The notes under the pieces are model-generated. The model saw only the letters and a list, made by a program, of their open reading frames with translations. It was not told where the DNA came from and ran no database searches. This document shows, piece after piece, positions 28,465 to 39,020 of a stretch of DNA of 64,000 nt. The stretch is from NCBI GenBank assembly GCA_963710615.1, contig CAVQBF010000027.1:1-64000 (forward strand). Reading direction: 5' to 3'. Made by a program: the position numbers and the translations under genes. The DNA is from GCA-2746605 sp963710615. GTDB lineage: Bacteria > Bacteroidota > Ignavibacteria > Ignavibacteriales > Melioribacteraceae. Each line of letters begins with the position of its first letter. Position 1 is the first letter of the stretch.

Positions 28465-29622
28465 TTATATTCCGCGCGGAAATCCCTTCCCTTGTGGCTG
28501 AGCTGCTGCACCCCAACCGATTGACAAAGTAAACCTTAACGTATCTGATAGAGGATGGTTCTCCCCATCCGGGAAAAGATCTGTAGTTATATAACTAAAA
28601 TCAAATCCATATAAATCATATCTAATACCGGCACCGATAGTAACAAACTTTCTATTACCAAAACTTGGATCTTCATAAAAGAATCCGGTTCTGAGTGCAA
28701 ACTTAAAGTCCTCATCTCCATACCAATACTCTAAACCCAATGAAGTAACAATGTCTCTGAACTCAGTATTAAAATCATCATCAAACCAAGAAGTAAAAAT
28801 TGCTTCATAGAATTCAGCTTTATCAGTAGTATCACGGTCAACAAGCAGCTTACTAAAATCTGTTGTAAGAGTTAACGAATTATATTCATCTTCCATTAAT
28901 CTCAACGCTATTCCTAATCTGAAGTTTGTAGGTATTGGATCTGCTTGAGATTGATCAATGTAATAAATTTTTGGGCCTATATTACTTAAGTTGGCTCCAA
29001 TGCTAAGTTTATTACTAAAATCACCAATGTAAGGTATATCAAGTTCTTCCGGTCTCCACATAGCTGCAACATCAAAACTTACTGTTGTAGCTACACCTGA
29101 GCCTGTTTCACCCGCAGTAGGTTTATCTGATAATCTACTATGAATCAATCGGAAATTTAAACCCAATCCCCAATCAGAATGAAGTTTGGTCGCGTAACCC
29201 AATGTAAGAGCAGCATCAAAAGATCTAAACTTGCCTATTGCTTCGGGTCCGCTTGCGTCGGTACGGATGAACTCACCGAAATTCATGTAAGTAATACTTG
29301 CAGTTACACTTCCGCCAATTTCATCAACATATTGACGATAAGTTAGATAGTCATAGAAAAGATCGTCCAATCCAAATTGTGGAAGCCAGTTACTGTGAGT
29401 AATGCTAACTTCTGAACCTGTTAAAAATGCAATCCCTGCAGGATTCCAAAATATTGCAGCCGAGTTGTCTGCAAGACCTGAACCAGATTCACCAATACCA
29501 CCTGACCTTGAATCAGGCGCCAGGAGCAAAAATGGAACCGCAGCTTCGCCTTGCGCGCTTATTCTATTATTAAATAGCAATAACATTGGAATTACTGCTA
29601 AAATTATTACTAGCTTTTTCAT
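28465..29622 (-). CDS. porV: PorV/PorQ-family outer-membrane protein
   Basis: This 385-residue beta-barrel has a signal peptide (MKKLVIILAVIPMLLLFNNR) and the family opening FLLLAPDSRSGGIGESG, followed by ..AIFWNPAGIAFL, both typical of FadL-like PorV proteins. In the type IX system PorV shuttles cargo from the translocon to the PorU sortase and is needed for attachment of CTD proteins at the surface. Its place directly after the porU-like gene supports this reading. PorQ and PorP paralogues are similar, so the exact member is not certain. Confidence 0.87.
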   Translation of the reverse strand: MKKLVIILAVIPMLLLFNNRISAQGEAAVPFLLLAPDSRSGGIGESGSGLADNSAAIFWNPAGIAFLTGSEVSITHSNWLPQFGLDDLFYDYLTYRQYVDEIGGSVTASITYMNFGEFIRTDASGPEAIGKFRSFDAALTLGYATKLHSDWGLGLNFRLIHSRLSDKPTAGETGSGVATTVSFDVAAMWRPEELDIPYIGDFSNKLSIGANLSNIGPKIYYIDQSQADPIPTNFRLGIALRLMEDEYNSLTLTTDFSKLLVDRDTTDKAEFYEAIFTSWFDDDFNTEFRDIVTSLGLEYWYGDEDFKFALRTGFFYEDPSFGNRKFVTIGAGIRYDLYGFDFSYITTDLFPDGENHPLSDTLRFTLSIGWGAAAQPQGKGFPRGI

Positions 29623-29673
29623 AAAAAAATACCTCCTAATTGATAAAAATTTTGAAACAAGGCAATTTTAATT

Positions 29674-32600
29674 TTACCTAATAACTGCCAATTTTCCAAG
29701 TAAATTTTCTTTATATTCACCGTTAACTGTCTCTACAATCAATTTGTAAAGATACGTTCCATTACCGATTTTATTATTGTCTTCGTCCTTTCCGTTCCAT
29801 TCAATTTTTACAAATTTATCATTAACATTAAATGATTCAATTTCCCTTATGACTCTTCCGGCTATAGTATAAATTTTAATTTTTACATTTAAAGGATCGG
29901 TCAAGTTATGTTGGAATGTAAAGTATGTATTTGAACTAAATGGATTCGGATAATTATAAACTTCTCTTATTACCAGATCATTGTCATCTACTACTGTAAA
30001 AAAGTCTTCTTTTGATGCAAAATTATTGTACACATCCCAAGCATTAACTTTTATTTTATATTCTCCAGGTTCAAGAGCAGAAAAATTATAATTTACCTCA
30101 CCCGATTTACCTCCGGAATTAAGATCACCTACAAAATAATCTGTAAGATCAATTGAGTTTTGTTCATCCCCGTTAAGAATTGCTTCAAGTTTATGTCCAA
30201 TTCCTGTGCCGGTTGTATTTAATCCTGTTTCATCACTCAGTTTAACCCTAAGCTTAAAGTTTGGATTAACTAAATATGAGCTCTCAGATTCATCATCGTA
30301 GTAAATTTCTATTTGCGGTCCCTTGCCATCATTCGTTTTTGTTGAATCGGTACCACCAACAATAAAATTATCTGCATAACCAACACCATCAATTTCATCA
30401 TTAAAGAAATAAGCTATAATCTTTCCTTGCTTGTTCTCGTAAGAAATATCTTTAGGTACCGTAAAGCTCGTTGCAAATTCTCCATTCTCAACTGAAACTC
30501 TTCCTCTAAATATTACTCCGCCTTGTTCAGACATATTAAAATTAATATCATCCAAAAAGATAATTCTCTCAGAATCGTAAACTGTAATTATCCCTTCACC
30601 ATCATTTTGTGTTTCGCTATTTAATCTTCCTTTAATAGTTACTTCACTTAGAGCTTTCATGTTAACTGTATCAGTTAGTGGGGCATCATTAACCGACGTA
30701 ATTTCTACTGGAAGAATGGGAACATTTAACCTTAAAAAAGGATCTGCGAATAAATGAAATTTTTGATCATTATCTCTTACTCTTTGTTGTTTGAGTAGGT
30801 GGAAGGCCTTACCAATTGGAATTGGTTGTCCTAAGGCATCTTTTTCGTAAAGCATCTGATCATAAAAATCTTCATTCAAAGCAGCATTCTGAAGTGAAAA
30901 TACTGGTCTAACTGCAGAGAGCCCGCCAATCATACCTACCCCCTCCATTAAGATCATTTCCTCGGTTGCACTTTGTACATTTGGATCATCATATTTTCCA
31001 AAATCGCAAGTGGCAGCGGTTAAAAAAAAGAGTTCTTTGTTCCTTAATTGCGGTATTGAAATACTACGATCAAAAACAATTTCGTGTGCCCAAACATCTG
31101 GGTTGCCATGTCCGATATAATTGAAGATCAGTGTTCCGTTATTAATTGCATCGATAACAGCAGTATTGCAATCGGGTTTACGTCTACCTAATCCGGTATT
31201 AATAGTCTGGAAGTTTGATAAATATATTTTATCCTGATCAAAACTTTTTGGTATATGATTATTCGATAAACTTTCAGATTGACGTGTATGTGTTGCACCA
31301 TCATTACCTTCAGACGTTAAACCATCATCAGCTAATAAAGTAATTTTATTCCTCCATAATCCTTTATTTAGTTCAGTTTCGTATTTAATAATTTTATCAA
31401 CTACAATTTCAGCTTCTTCTGGGTTTGTGATACTCAATCTTCCAATACCAAGATCAGCTAAATCATCATCACCTGAAATTCTTGAATAAAAATCATCGTA
31501 AGGGTATGAATCAATTTCATCCATAGATTCAGCTGTTTGAAATGTTGGGATAAAATTCAAGCCTTTGCCAAGGACATTAAAATAATCAAAATCACCGTCA
31601 CCAAAAAGAAGAACATATTCCGGTTTAATTTCCCAATTTTCATAAGCATATTTTAGAAAATCTCTTATACCAGTTGGGTCTAAAGAACCACCCGAAAATT
31701 CATTAAAGATTTCATCAATATAAGCAACAAATGATGTAGTTTTAATTTTAGCTTCATTTGCTCTATAATTTTTTAACCTTTCTGCTTGTTCGCTAAATTG
31801 CCTATGAGAAATGATAATATAATTAGCCCCTGGTGAAAACCCTCTAATGTTTGAATTTTCTACTTTTTCTGCATTCTGCGGTACTTTTATATCATTATTA
31901 TGAATCGCTAAATATTTTGAAAGACTATTTGTATCTTCATTAGCAATAAATGAAAATCCTCCCCCATTGGGAGTAATACTAATTATTTTTGGATCACTGT
32001 AGTTACTAATATTGTACACTTTAAAATTGCTATCACCAAATGGACTTGCAGTATATTTAGTGGTTCCTTGCATTAGTTCTGAAAAGAATATTACCGGCAA
32101 CGCATTAATTTGGGTCATTAAGTTTTGTGTATATTCAATTTCAAAATAGTCCAAATGCCCTTTTTCAGAAATCGTAGAAGGATTAAAAGTAAATTTCAGA
32201 GTACTTCTATTTTCGGGAATTGTACCTGAGTAAGTAATTTCATTTATACTTCGGTTTAATCCTCCGTAAACATAATCAGATAGATAACCGGTTCCTGCTC
32301 CGGAAATTAATCTTGCAAAAATCTGTGAATTATTTTCTTCAATAGTTAAAAGATTACTTCTCTTTGCACCATTTACAAACTGAATAGTGTACTTAATTTC
32401 AGAATCATTTAATCTTCCATCCAGCATACTAATATATGTTTTAGATTTACTGGTATTTGTGTAATCATCATCGACATATAATAAGCCAGAACCAATTAAA
32501 TTCTGTTTATCATTATCTTGAAATCTGAATGCTTTCGTATTAGTTTTTTCTAAATCAGCAGTTCCAGACAAACTCTGCTGAATATCCATCCTCTTACCAG

Positions 32601-33634
32601 TAATTCCGCCATATGTTAACCAGAAATAATTCTTTTTGGAATACCAATGTTTATTTCTAGTAATACGATCGGAGATGTTATTATATTCCCAAAAATCAAC
32701 ACCGCGACCGTAAAATAATATTTGATCAGCAGCATCAAATGAACCATCAGATTCACCCTCAATGATTATTGCAACTTCAACAAGATCAGAAGGTCGGGCT
32801 GCACTTGGAGCCCATGGGAGAATATAACCACCGTTGTTATAAATTTTAATTGTTCTTGGATCAATATTATTGACATCAATTCCCAGATTTGTAAGGAAAG
32901 TCCGATCAATTCGGTAAATACCTTCTTCAGAAGACTCAAATCTGTACCAATTACCATTTGCCAAAACCGAATTTTGAGCTGTTGTACTCTTTGATAGTTT
33001 TTTCTCAGTACCCCAATCTTTAGCAATTTTTGAGTTTATTACCAAACCTTCAGTTAGATCAGACTTTGTGATTCCGGACAAAATATTGGCTTGCGCAAAA
33101 TTTATTTGAAAAACCACTTTTGTTTAAAAGCTGAATTTCATTATTAGTAGGATTGAACCGAACTGGTGAAATATTGATATGCTGAACCATTTGATCACGC
33201 ACTAGACCAAATTCTCCAAACGAAACTAGTTCAGGATTGAGAAAATTTGAATAATTTTCACTTTCTAAATATTGATAAGAAGGGAGATTATTCTTTTTGG
33301 CTACATTTGGTATAGGTTTAATTTTACCGGAGATTTTTTGAAAACTTGAATTAATAATATTTATACTATTACCAAATTCAGAGGGTACTCCCACAATTAA
33401 AACTCGTATAGGAATATTTGGCATTCCAACTTCAGAATTTTGACCCTCAATACCATTTAGTAATTCTATATTAACATATTTGGAGTTTTGGAGTGTGACT
33501 TCAGAATAATCAGAGAAAACAGGCTGGTATTCAATAACAAGCGCATTCTTTGAGGAAGAAAGAACTTTATAGTCCTTTTGAGCAAAGGTGTTTAAAAACA
33601 AAAATAGGAAAACCATTATTAAGAATTTGCGCAC
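29674..33634 (-). CDS. porU: PorU-like C25 (gingipain family) T9SS sortase, frame-interrupted
   Basis: Two overlapping frames make one protein of about 1319 residues. The first begins at a GTG (33634) with GGAG nearby and a signal peptide, and runs to about 33122. The second continues to 29674 with the catalytic domain: IGHGNPDVWAHE supplies the catalytic His and TAATCDFG the Cys of family C25. The end is a sorting-tail domain with YNYPNPF. The frames join if one A is dropped from the A4 run read at 33121-33118, giving LLNKVVFQINF, which continues the beta-sheet domain naturally. This may be a real mutation, a homopolymer sequence error or a programmed shift. PorU cleaves CTDs and attaches cargo to lipopolysaccharide. 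Confidence 0.85.
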
Positions 33635-33655
33635 TATTAAATCTCCAATTTTACC

Positions 33656-33676
33656 TGTTTATAATTATTATAAACA
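33656..33676. promoter_or_regulatory. Perfect 21-bp palindrome upstream of porU
   Basis: Ten-base arms TGTTTATAAT / ATTATAAACA flank one central base, 22 bp upstream of the porU start codon. The symmetry and position suit a dimeric repressor or activator site. AT-rich sequence yields such repeats by chance more often than usual, so it is a candidate only. Confidence 0.4.
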
Positions 33677-33869
33677 TAGTAGAAATATTATTACTATTTC
33701 AATGCAAAAAATGTAGCAAATTCTCTATAAAAATTTTCCTTGTTGCAAACTTTATTAAAATGTGACTCTAAATTAGATACTTTTAGACTTAATTGTCAAG
33801 TCAAAATATTTTGATCTATTTTCGAACACAGTATTATTTAATAATCGGTAAATCAGAATTAATATTAAA

Positions 33870-34427
33870 TTATAAACCTAATTCTATTTTCACTTTTTTC
33901 ATAGCTTCAATGCAGAAATCAATGTGATCATCCAATTCAACTTCAAGTTCCTCTGCACCCTTGATTATATCTTCTCTGCTCACTGCTTTAGAAAAACCTT
34001 TGTCTTTCATTTTCTTTTTAACAGATTTAACTTTTACTTCATCCAAAGATTTGCTAGGTCTAACTAAAGTTACTGCAGTTATAAATCCGGCAAGTTCATC
34101 GCATGCGAATAGCACTTTCTCCAGCTTAGTTTCTCTCGGGACATTGGTGTGATCTGCGTGAGAAAGTATTGCTTTTCTAAATTCTCCGGAAAATCCTTTA
34201 TCCTTTAAAATCTCTTCACCTTTATATGGATGGTCTTCCATTGATGGATACATCTCATAATCAAAATCATGCAGAAGTGCTACGTTACCCCAAAATTCCG
34301 CATCTTCACTATACTTTTCAGCATAGGCTCTTACACAAGCCTCAACAGCATATGCATGTTTTAAGAGACTTTCACCTTTAGTGTATTCTTTTAATAGATT
34401 ATGACAATACTCTCGATTTCTTTCCAT
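33870..34427 (-). CDS. HD-domain metal-dependent phosphohydrolase
   Basis: The protein has 185 residues. The HD signature is NVALLHDFDYEMYP, preceded by the first-ligand His in SLLKHAYAVEA and followed by DHPYKGEEIL and ILSHADHT. This order matches stand-alone HDIG-type hydrolases. Substrate is not evident from sequence. It follows nth by ten bases and is probably co-transcribed with it. Confidence 0.82.
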   Translation of the reverse strand: MERNREYCHNLLKEYTKGESLLKHAYAVEACVRAYAEKYSEDAEFWGNVALLHDFDYEMYPSMEDHPYKGEEILKDKGFSGEFRKAILSHADHTNVPRETKLEKVLFACDELAGFITAVTLVRPSKSLDEVKVKSVKKKMKDKGFSKAVSREDIIKGAEELEVELDDHIDFCIEAMKKVKIELGL

Positions 34428-34437
34428 TATACTCTCT

Positions 34438-35100
34438 TTAATTTTTTGATGATGTTTTTATTACACTCGGACACAACTCACTTAAAAAACAAACGTCACA
34501 TTTTGGTCTGCGGGCAACACAAATTTTTCTTCCATGATTTATGAACCAATGCGTTGAATTTACCCAATCTTCTTCTGGCAGAAGTTGTTTTAATTCTTCC
34601 TCAATTTTATCAGGATTTTTCGAATTTACAATTCCAAGTAAATTTGAAATTCTTTTAACATGTGTATCTACAGCAATTGCGGGAATATTAAAAGCATGAC
34701 CAGCCACAACAGATGCAGTTTTTCTGCCAACTCCAGGTAGTTGTGTTAGTAAATTAAAATCTTTTGGTACTTTTGAATTATATTCCTTAAACAACTTTGA
34801 TGAACACTCTTTTATACTTTTCGTTTTTTGTTTGTAGAATCCAGTTGAAAATATTTCCTTTTCAAGTTCCTTTGCCGGGGTATTTACGTAATCTATTGGT
34901 TTTTTATATTTTTTAAAAAGTTCTTTTGTAACAATGTTCACTCTTGCATCAGTGCATTGGGCAGAAAGTATAGTAGCAATAAGAAGTTCAAATGGATTAG
35001 AATAATTTAATTGAGGTTTTGTATTTGGATATTCTTTTTTAAATAGCTCAAATATTTTATTTATTCGCTTTTTCTCTTTATCAGTAATTTTATTTTTCAT
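34438..35100 (-). CDS. nth: Endonuclease III (DNA glycosylase/AP lyase)
   Basis: This 220-residue protein removes oxidised pyrimidines in base-excision repair. The helix-hairpin-helix LPGVGRKTA contains catalytic Lys127, and catalytic Asp145 is in AIAVDTHVKR; both are shifted by seven from E. coli Nth. The 4Fe-4S cluster motif C-x6-C-x2-C-x5-C is intact near the C-terminus (CVARRPKCDVCFLSELC). Confidence 0.97.
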   Translation of the reverse strand: MKNKITDKEKKRINKIFELFKKEYPNTKPQLNYSNPFELLIATILSAQCTDARVNIVTKELFKKYKKPIDYVNTPAKELEKEIFSTGFYKQKTKSIKECSSKLFKEYNSKVPKDFNLLTQLPGVGRKTASVVAGHAFNIPAIAVDTHVKRISNLLGIVNSKNPDKIEEELKQLLPEEDWVNSTHWFINHGRKICVARRPKCDVCFLSELCPSVIKTSSKN

Positions 35101-35167
35101 AAAGTACTTAAATCAGTCAAATTTTATAAACTTTCTTAAAGATAACAAATTAACTAAATTTATTTTT

Positions 35168-36004
35168 ATGAAAATTTTAATGGTGATATTAATTGTAATT
35201 TCCAATATGGTTTTAGGGCAGAGCCTAAAATTTAATGGCGAATTTGGTGATTTTAACAGTGCTGCTTCTTTTGATCTTGACTTGAACGGCAATTTTTACA
35301 TCAGCGATATTTTGGATAATGCAATTATCAAATTAGATTCAACCGGTAGTGAAATTTTAACAATTGGCGGCTATGGTTGGGAAGAATCAGCATTTGATGA
35401 GCCGGTCAGTGTTTTTACAAATACGTTAAGCGTATATGTTGCAGATAAAAATAATGATAGAATTCAGCGATTTGATAAAGATTTGAATTTTCTCTCACTT
35501 TACTCCGGGAGGAATAATTCTAATATAGAATTTGGTTATCCAACTTGCATTGTAATTACGGATATTGGCGATTTATTTTTTCTTGAATCGGATAATAATC
35601 GAATTTTAAAATTTAATCTTACGGGAGAATTTCTACTAGAAATTGGTGGGAACGATGCTGGAGCATTTGCACTGACAAACCCAACAAATTTTACCTCAGA
35701 TGCAGATGGAAATATTTACGTCCTTGATAAAAACAAAGTTAAAGTTTTTGATCAATATGGTAATGGGAAATTTATCTACTCTTTAGATTTTCAACCTAAC
35801 AAAATTTTTATTTACCGCAATCGAATATTCTACATTCAAAAATCACAGATTACTGTTTTTGATTTGAAAGACCGAAGAATAATTAATGAATATAAACATT
35901 TCGAAAACCTGATGGAAGAAGAAATTATTGATGCTAAAATTAAATCAAGTAAATTATTTGTACTAACTCCCAGTAGAATTTTGAAATATATGATTAGTAA
36001 ATAA
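35168..36004 (+). CDS. Exported NHL-repeat beta-propeller protein
   Basis: This 278-residue protein has a signal peptide (MKILMVILIVISNMVLG) and then about six NHL-like blades with D.NGNFYISD, VADKNNDRIQRF, ESDNNRILKF and DADGNIYVLD cores. Such propellers bind ligands or scaffold proteins; no enzyme motif is visible. It opens the largest plus-strand group in the window, divergent from nth across 67 bp, and is followed by three small membrane-protein genes. Confidence 0.8.
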   Translation: MKILMVILIVISNMVLGQSLKFNGEFGDFNSAASFDLDLNGNFYISDILDNAIIKLDSTGSEILTIGGYGWEESAFDEPVSVFTNTLSVYVADKNNDRIQRFDKDLNFLSLYSGRNNSNIEFGYPTCIVITDIGDLFFLESDNNRILKFNLTGEFLLEIGGNDAGAFALTNPTNFTSDADGNIYVLDKNKVKVFDQYGNGKFIYSLDFQPNKIFIYRNRIFYIQKSQITVFDLKDRRIINEYKHFENLMEEEIIDAKIKSSKLFVLTPSRILKYMISK

Positions 36005-36005
36005 T

Positions 36006-36473
36006 TTGAAATTACCAAATGTTAATCTCTATAACTTCTTAATTTTTTTTATCATTTTAATTTGGTGTATCGGGTTTCTGTGGGAAATTGTACTCCACTT
36101 TTATCCAAGTTCATTTTATTTACTCCCCTTTCTTAAATATAATTACTCCATTGTTTGTCACACTGAAACTGAAAAGCTGTTGACTCTTTTTGGCTATGAT
36201 ACTTTGGTTTGTTCAAGATGTGCAGGAATTTATTTTGGTGGACTTTTTTCTTCTTTTTTAGTTTTACTGGGCTTAAAGAAAAATATTACCACAAAAGTTT
36301 TATTACTCTCATCCGTTCCACTAATTATTGATGTCATTTTATATACAGTTAACATTTACAATTATTCAAAATATATTGCACTTTTAACCGGATTTCTTTT
36401 AGGTTCAATCGGATTTATTTATATTCATAGATCAATTATTGAATTGTTGACAAAATCAAAGGACAAAAATTGA
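36006..36473 (+). CDS. DUF2085 membrane protein
   Basis: The predicted protein has 155 residues and about four transmembrane helices. The diagnostic DUF2085 segment is VCHTETEKLLTLFGYDTLVC followed by SRCAGIYFG: a conserved Cys-His and a Cys-x2-Cys near a membrane helix. The start is a TTG at 36006, one base after the previous stop; no in-frame ATG is available nearby. Function is unknown. Confidence 0.75.
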   Translation: MKLPNVNLYNFLIFFIILIWCIGFLWEIVLHFYPSSFYLLPFLKYNYSIVCHTETEKLLTLFGYDTLVCSRCAGIYFGGLFSSFLVLLGLKKNITTKVLLLSSVPLIIDVILYTVNIYNYSKYIALLTGFLLGSIGFIYIHRSIIELLTKSKDKN

Positions 36474-36967
36474 AAAAATATTTTCCAGCACTTGTAGCAG
36501 GATTTGGAGCAGGAGTTCTGCACATTGTGCCTCTAACAAAAGGGTTAACTTGTTGTTTAGTTGTCCCTATTGCAGCAGTAATTGCAATAATGCTTGAACA
36601 AAAAGCTAACGGAAATTTAAAAATAATTGAGCTTAAACGAGGTGTGATTTTAGGCTTATTAACTGGAGTATTCGCTGCACTATTCGGAAGTTTCTTTGAT
36701 ATTATGATCACCTTTATTACAAAAAACAATGACATCATTCTTGCATTCAATGAAATGAATGATATTCTTGATACTTTTCCGGTTCCAGAAAATGTCAGAG
36801 AAGAAGTTATAAATTTAATGGGATCAGTAGTTGAGTCAATTAAAGAAACTGGATTTTCAAGTATTTACGCAATCTCAATAATTTTTAATAATCTGATTGT
36901 CGATTCAATATTTGGTCTTATCGGCGGTTTAGCAGGGACAAAAATTCTCAATTCAAGAAATAGTTAG
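36470..36967 (+). CDS. Small integral membrane protein, unknown function
   Basis: This 165-residue protein has about four hydrophobic segments (Gly-rich ALVAGFGAGVLHIV at the start and LIGGLAGTKIL at the end) around a soluble loop (about 85-125). The TTG start overlaps the previous stop (TTGA), suggesting tight coupling to the DUF2085 gene. I do not recognise the family; a Bacteroidetes DUF4199-like protein is possible. Confidence 0.65.
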   Translation: MKKYFPALVAGFGAGVLHIVPLTKGLTCCLVVPIAAVIAIMLEQKANGNLKIIELKRGVILGLLTGVFAALFGSFFDIMITFITKNNDIILAFNEMNDILDTFPVPENVREEVINLMGSVVESIKETGFSSIYAISIIFNNLIVDSIFGLIGGLAGTKILNSRNS

Positions 36968-36976
36968 AGATAACAA

Positions 36977-37276
36977 ATGGTAATTGGAGTAATTTTCTTA
37001 ATTCATATTGTCTTTGCCATTTTCATTTTCGTAAAAAGATCAAAAGCGGATTCACTAAGTGCAGCATTCATTGACTTAATCTTGCTTATTATACTATTTA
37101 GTATTGGCTGGTCACTTTCTACTATGGTATGTAAATTGTTTTGGGAACCAATTGGTTTCGGTAAGCACTTCGATAGGGATACAATCGCTCTTACTCTACT
37201 AACTATAGCAGAATTTTTCTTCTTCAGATTTTACTTTAGGGATTTATTAACTACTTCAAGCGGAAAGGAAAAATAA
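36977..37276 (+). CDS. Small membrane protein, unknown function
   Basis: This 99-residue protein has three hydrophobic helices (about 1-18, 31-52 and 72-88) and a charged C-terminus. It follows the preceding membrane gene by nine bases. Its 3' end overlaps the convergent tonB gene by 26 bp, so the C-terminal coding region of each is constrained by the other. No family recognised. Confidence 0.65.
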   Translation: MVIGVIFLIHIVFAIFIFVKRSKADSLSAAFIDLILLIILFSIGWSLSTMVCKLFWEPIGFGKHFDRDTIALTLLTIAEFFFFRFYFRDLLTTSSGKEK

Positions 37277-37940
37277 TTACTGCAAATTGCTCTTTTGTCT
37301 GCTGATTTTCCGGTAAAGGTTCAAATCTCCACTGTCGCAGTGAATTTATTGCAGCTTGCTCTAAGCGTGTATCAGCTTTTATTAGGGGTAATATCTTACC
37401 AACTGTTCCATCTGCTAGAATAGAAAATCTTAATTTAACGTCAATTTCTTTTGAAACTCCTTCAGGGTAAGCTGGTAAAGAGTAACTATAAATTTTTCTC
37501 ATTCCCTTACCACCAAAGTCTATTTCAAAACCAAAGTTTCCCTCGCCCTCACCTGATTCATCTCTTCCTTTTCCAGCTTCTTTTTCTTTCTTTACAATTG
37601 GTTCAACCTTCTCCGGCTTAGCTTCTTCTTCATTTTCTTTTTTATCTGCGCTTACAATTACATTATTGTCTTCATCGGCATTTTCAACTTGTGGCAGTTC
37701 AACTTTTTCCACTACTTTCTCTGCAACTTCTTTTTGTGCCTCGGGTTGCTTTTTCTGAATTTCTTCGGTTGGTTCTTTTGCTAAAACACCGGATGAACTA
37801 TTTTGACCTATTGCACCGAAACCAATAGTTACATATTCGTCCTGAATTGGTTCTAAACTAACTTTTATTAGAAAAAGTATAAAAGCCAAAACCAAATGAA
37901 ACGCAAATGATATTAAGTATGGTAATCTTTTCTTTGTCAA
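37251..37940 (-). CDS. tonB: TonB-family energy transducer
   Basis: The protein has 229 residues: an N-terminal transmembrane anchor (LISFAFHLVLAFILFLIKV), a Glu/Lys/Pro-rich periplasm-spanning middle (about 45-130), and a C-terminal TonB/TolA domain with YPEGVSKEIDVKLRFSILAD and LRQWRFEPLP. It should transmit proton-motive force from the ExbB-ExbD pair to an outer-membrane protein. The start overlaps exbD by four bases, completing an ExbB-ExbD-TonB set. Confidence 0.92.
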   Translation of the reverse strand: MTKKRLPYLISFAFHLVLAFILFLIKVSLEPIQDEYVTIGFGAIGQNSSSGVLAKEPTEEIQKKQPEAQKEVAEKVVEKVELPQVENADEDNNVIVSADKKENEEEAKPEKVEPIVKKEKEAGKGRDESGEGEGNFGFEIDFGGKGMRKIYSYSLPAYPEGVSKEIDVKLRFSILADGTVGKILPLIKADTRLEQAAINSLRQWRFEPLPENQQTKEQFAVIIFPFRLK

Positions 37941-38341
37941 AATGATTGTTTCTCTGTTTCTATCGTAAATCTATCAATGCCAGCAGCTTTCGCAGCGTCA
38001 ATTACTTGAATAACCAAATCAATATTGACACTTTTATCTGCTCTTATTACTAAATTATTATCAGCAATGCTTGCTCTTAATTTATCAAGTTTAATTGCAA
38101 CTGAGCCAATATCAGTTATTTCATCACCAACATAAATATTTTGATCTTCCGTGATACTAACAATTAGTTTTGTAGGTAAACTTTGCTCATTAAGTTTTGA
38201 TGCCGGCAGTTTAACTTTTACTCCGGTTTGTATTACAAATTGCGATGTGAGTAGGAAGAATACCAGCAATAAAAATACAATATCCGTAAGGGACGATAAA
38301 CTAAAGGCACTTATCGGTTTTCTTGATGTTTCAAATTTCAT
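37937..38341 (-). CDS. exbD: ExbD/TolR-family proton-channel subunit
   Basis: This 134-residue protein has one N-terminal transmembrane helix (about 16-36) beginning SLTDIVFLLLVFFLLTS, where the Asp of LTDIVF is the conserved proton-carrying residue of ExbD/TolR/MotB-type subunits. The periplasmic domain contains VIRADKSVNIDLVIQVIDAA. It lies between exbB and tonB. Confidence 0.94.
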   Translation of the reverse strand: MKFETSRKPISAFSLSSLTDIVFLLLVFFLLTSQFVIQTGVKVKLPASKLNEQSLPTKLIVSITEDQNIYVGDEITDIGSVAIKLDKLRASIADNNLVIRADKSVNIDLVIQVIDAAKAAGIDRFTIETEKQSF

Positions 38342-38348
38342 AATTCAC

Positions 38349-39005
38349 CTAAAGCTCAATTTCAATGTCTTCTTCTTTTACAGTATTACCTCTATTGGTT
38401 TCTTCAATTATATCCAATACATCATTGGAGACAACTTCCATATCAAGAACTAATTTGTTTATAGAATTAGTTAAATAGTTATAAAAGCTTAGTGCAATAA
38501 TCCCTATTGCCAAACCAACAGCAGTTGTAATTAAAGCTTCCCAAATTCCACCGGCTAAATCGCTTGGATTTGCAGAACCTTGCAAATCTTGTATTCTCAT
38601 AAAAGCTTGGATCATTCCGGTCACCGTTCCCAAGAATCCTATAAGCGGAGCAATACCGGCAATAGTAGCTACGACCGATAATCCTTTTTCCAGCTTGGCA
38701 ATTTCCTGTCTACCTGCATTTTCAATCGATTCTTTTACACGCTCGTGTCCAAGATGATATTTTTTAAGTCCGCTTTTAATTATGTTAGCAGCCGAAGACT
38801 TTTCTTCAATACAGTAACTTGTTGCACCGGAAATATCCTCTTTTATTAACATTCCCCTAATCTTAACCAGAAATGCAGGAACATTTAATTTAGATTTTTT
38901 TATCGTAATATATCTATCGATAATAATTACAACGGCTAAAAATGAAATAATAATCAGCGGTATCATCAGCCAGCCGCCTTTGGAGAGTATTGATAACAAT
39001 GACAT
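38349..39005 (-). CDS. exbB: ExbB/TolQ-family proton-channel protein
   Basis: This 218-residue protein has an N-terminal transmembrane helix (about 14-30), a cytoplasmic helical loop and two further helices. The MotA/TolQ/ExbB signature is IAGIAPLIGFLGTVTGMI, followed by GIWEALITTAVGLAIGI. It forms the pentameric channel that couples with ExbD. Encoded seven bases before exbD. Confidence 0.95.
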   Translation of the reverse strand: MSLLSILSKGGWLMIPLIIISFLAVVIIIDRYITIKKSKLNVPAFLVKIRGMLIKEDISGATSYCIEEKSSAANIIKSGLKKYHLGHERVKESIENAGRQEIAKLEKGLSVVATIAGIAPLIGFLGTVTGMIQAFMRIQDLQGSANPSDLAGGIWEALITTAVGLAIGIIALSFYNYLTNSINKLVLDMEVVSNDVLDIIEETNRGNTVKEEDIEIEL

Positions 39006-39020
39006 AAATTTACCTTAGGT

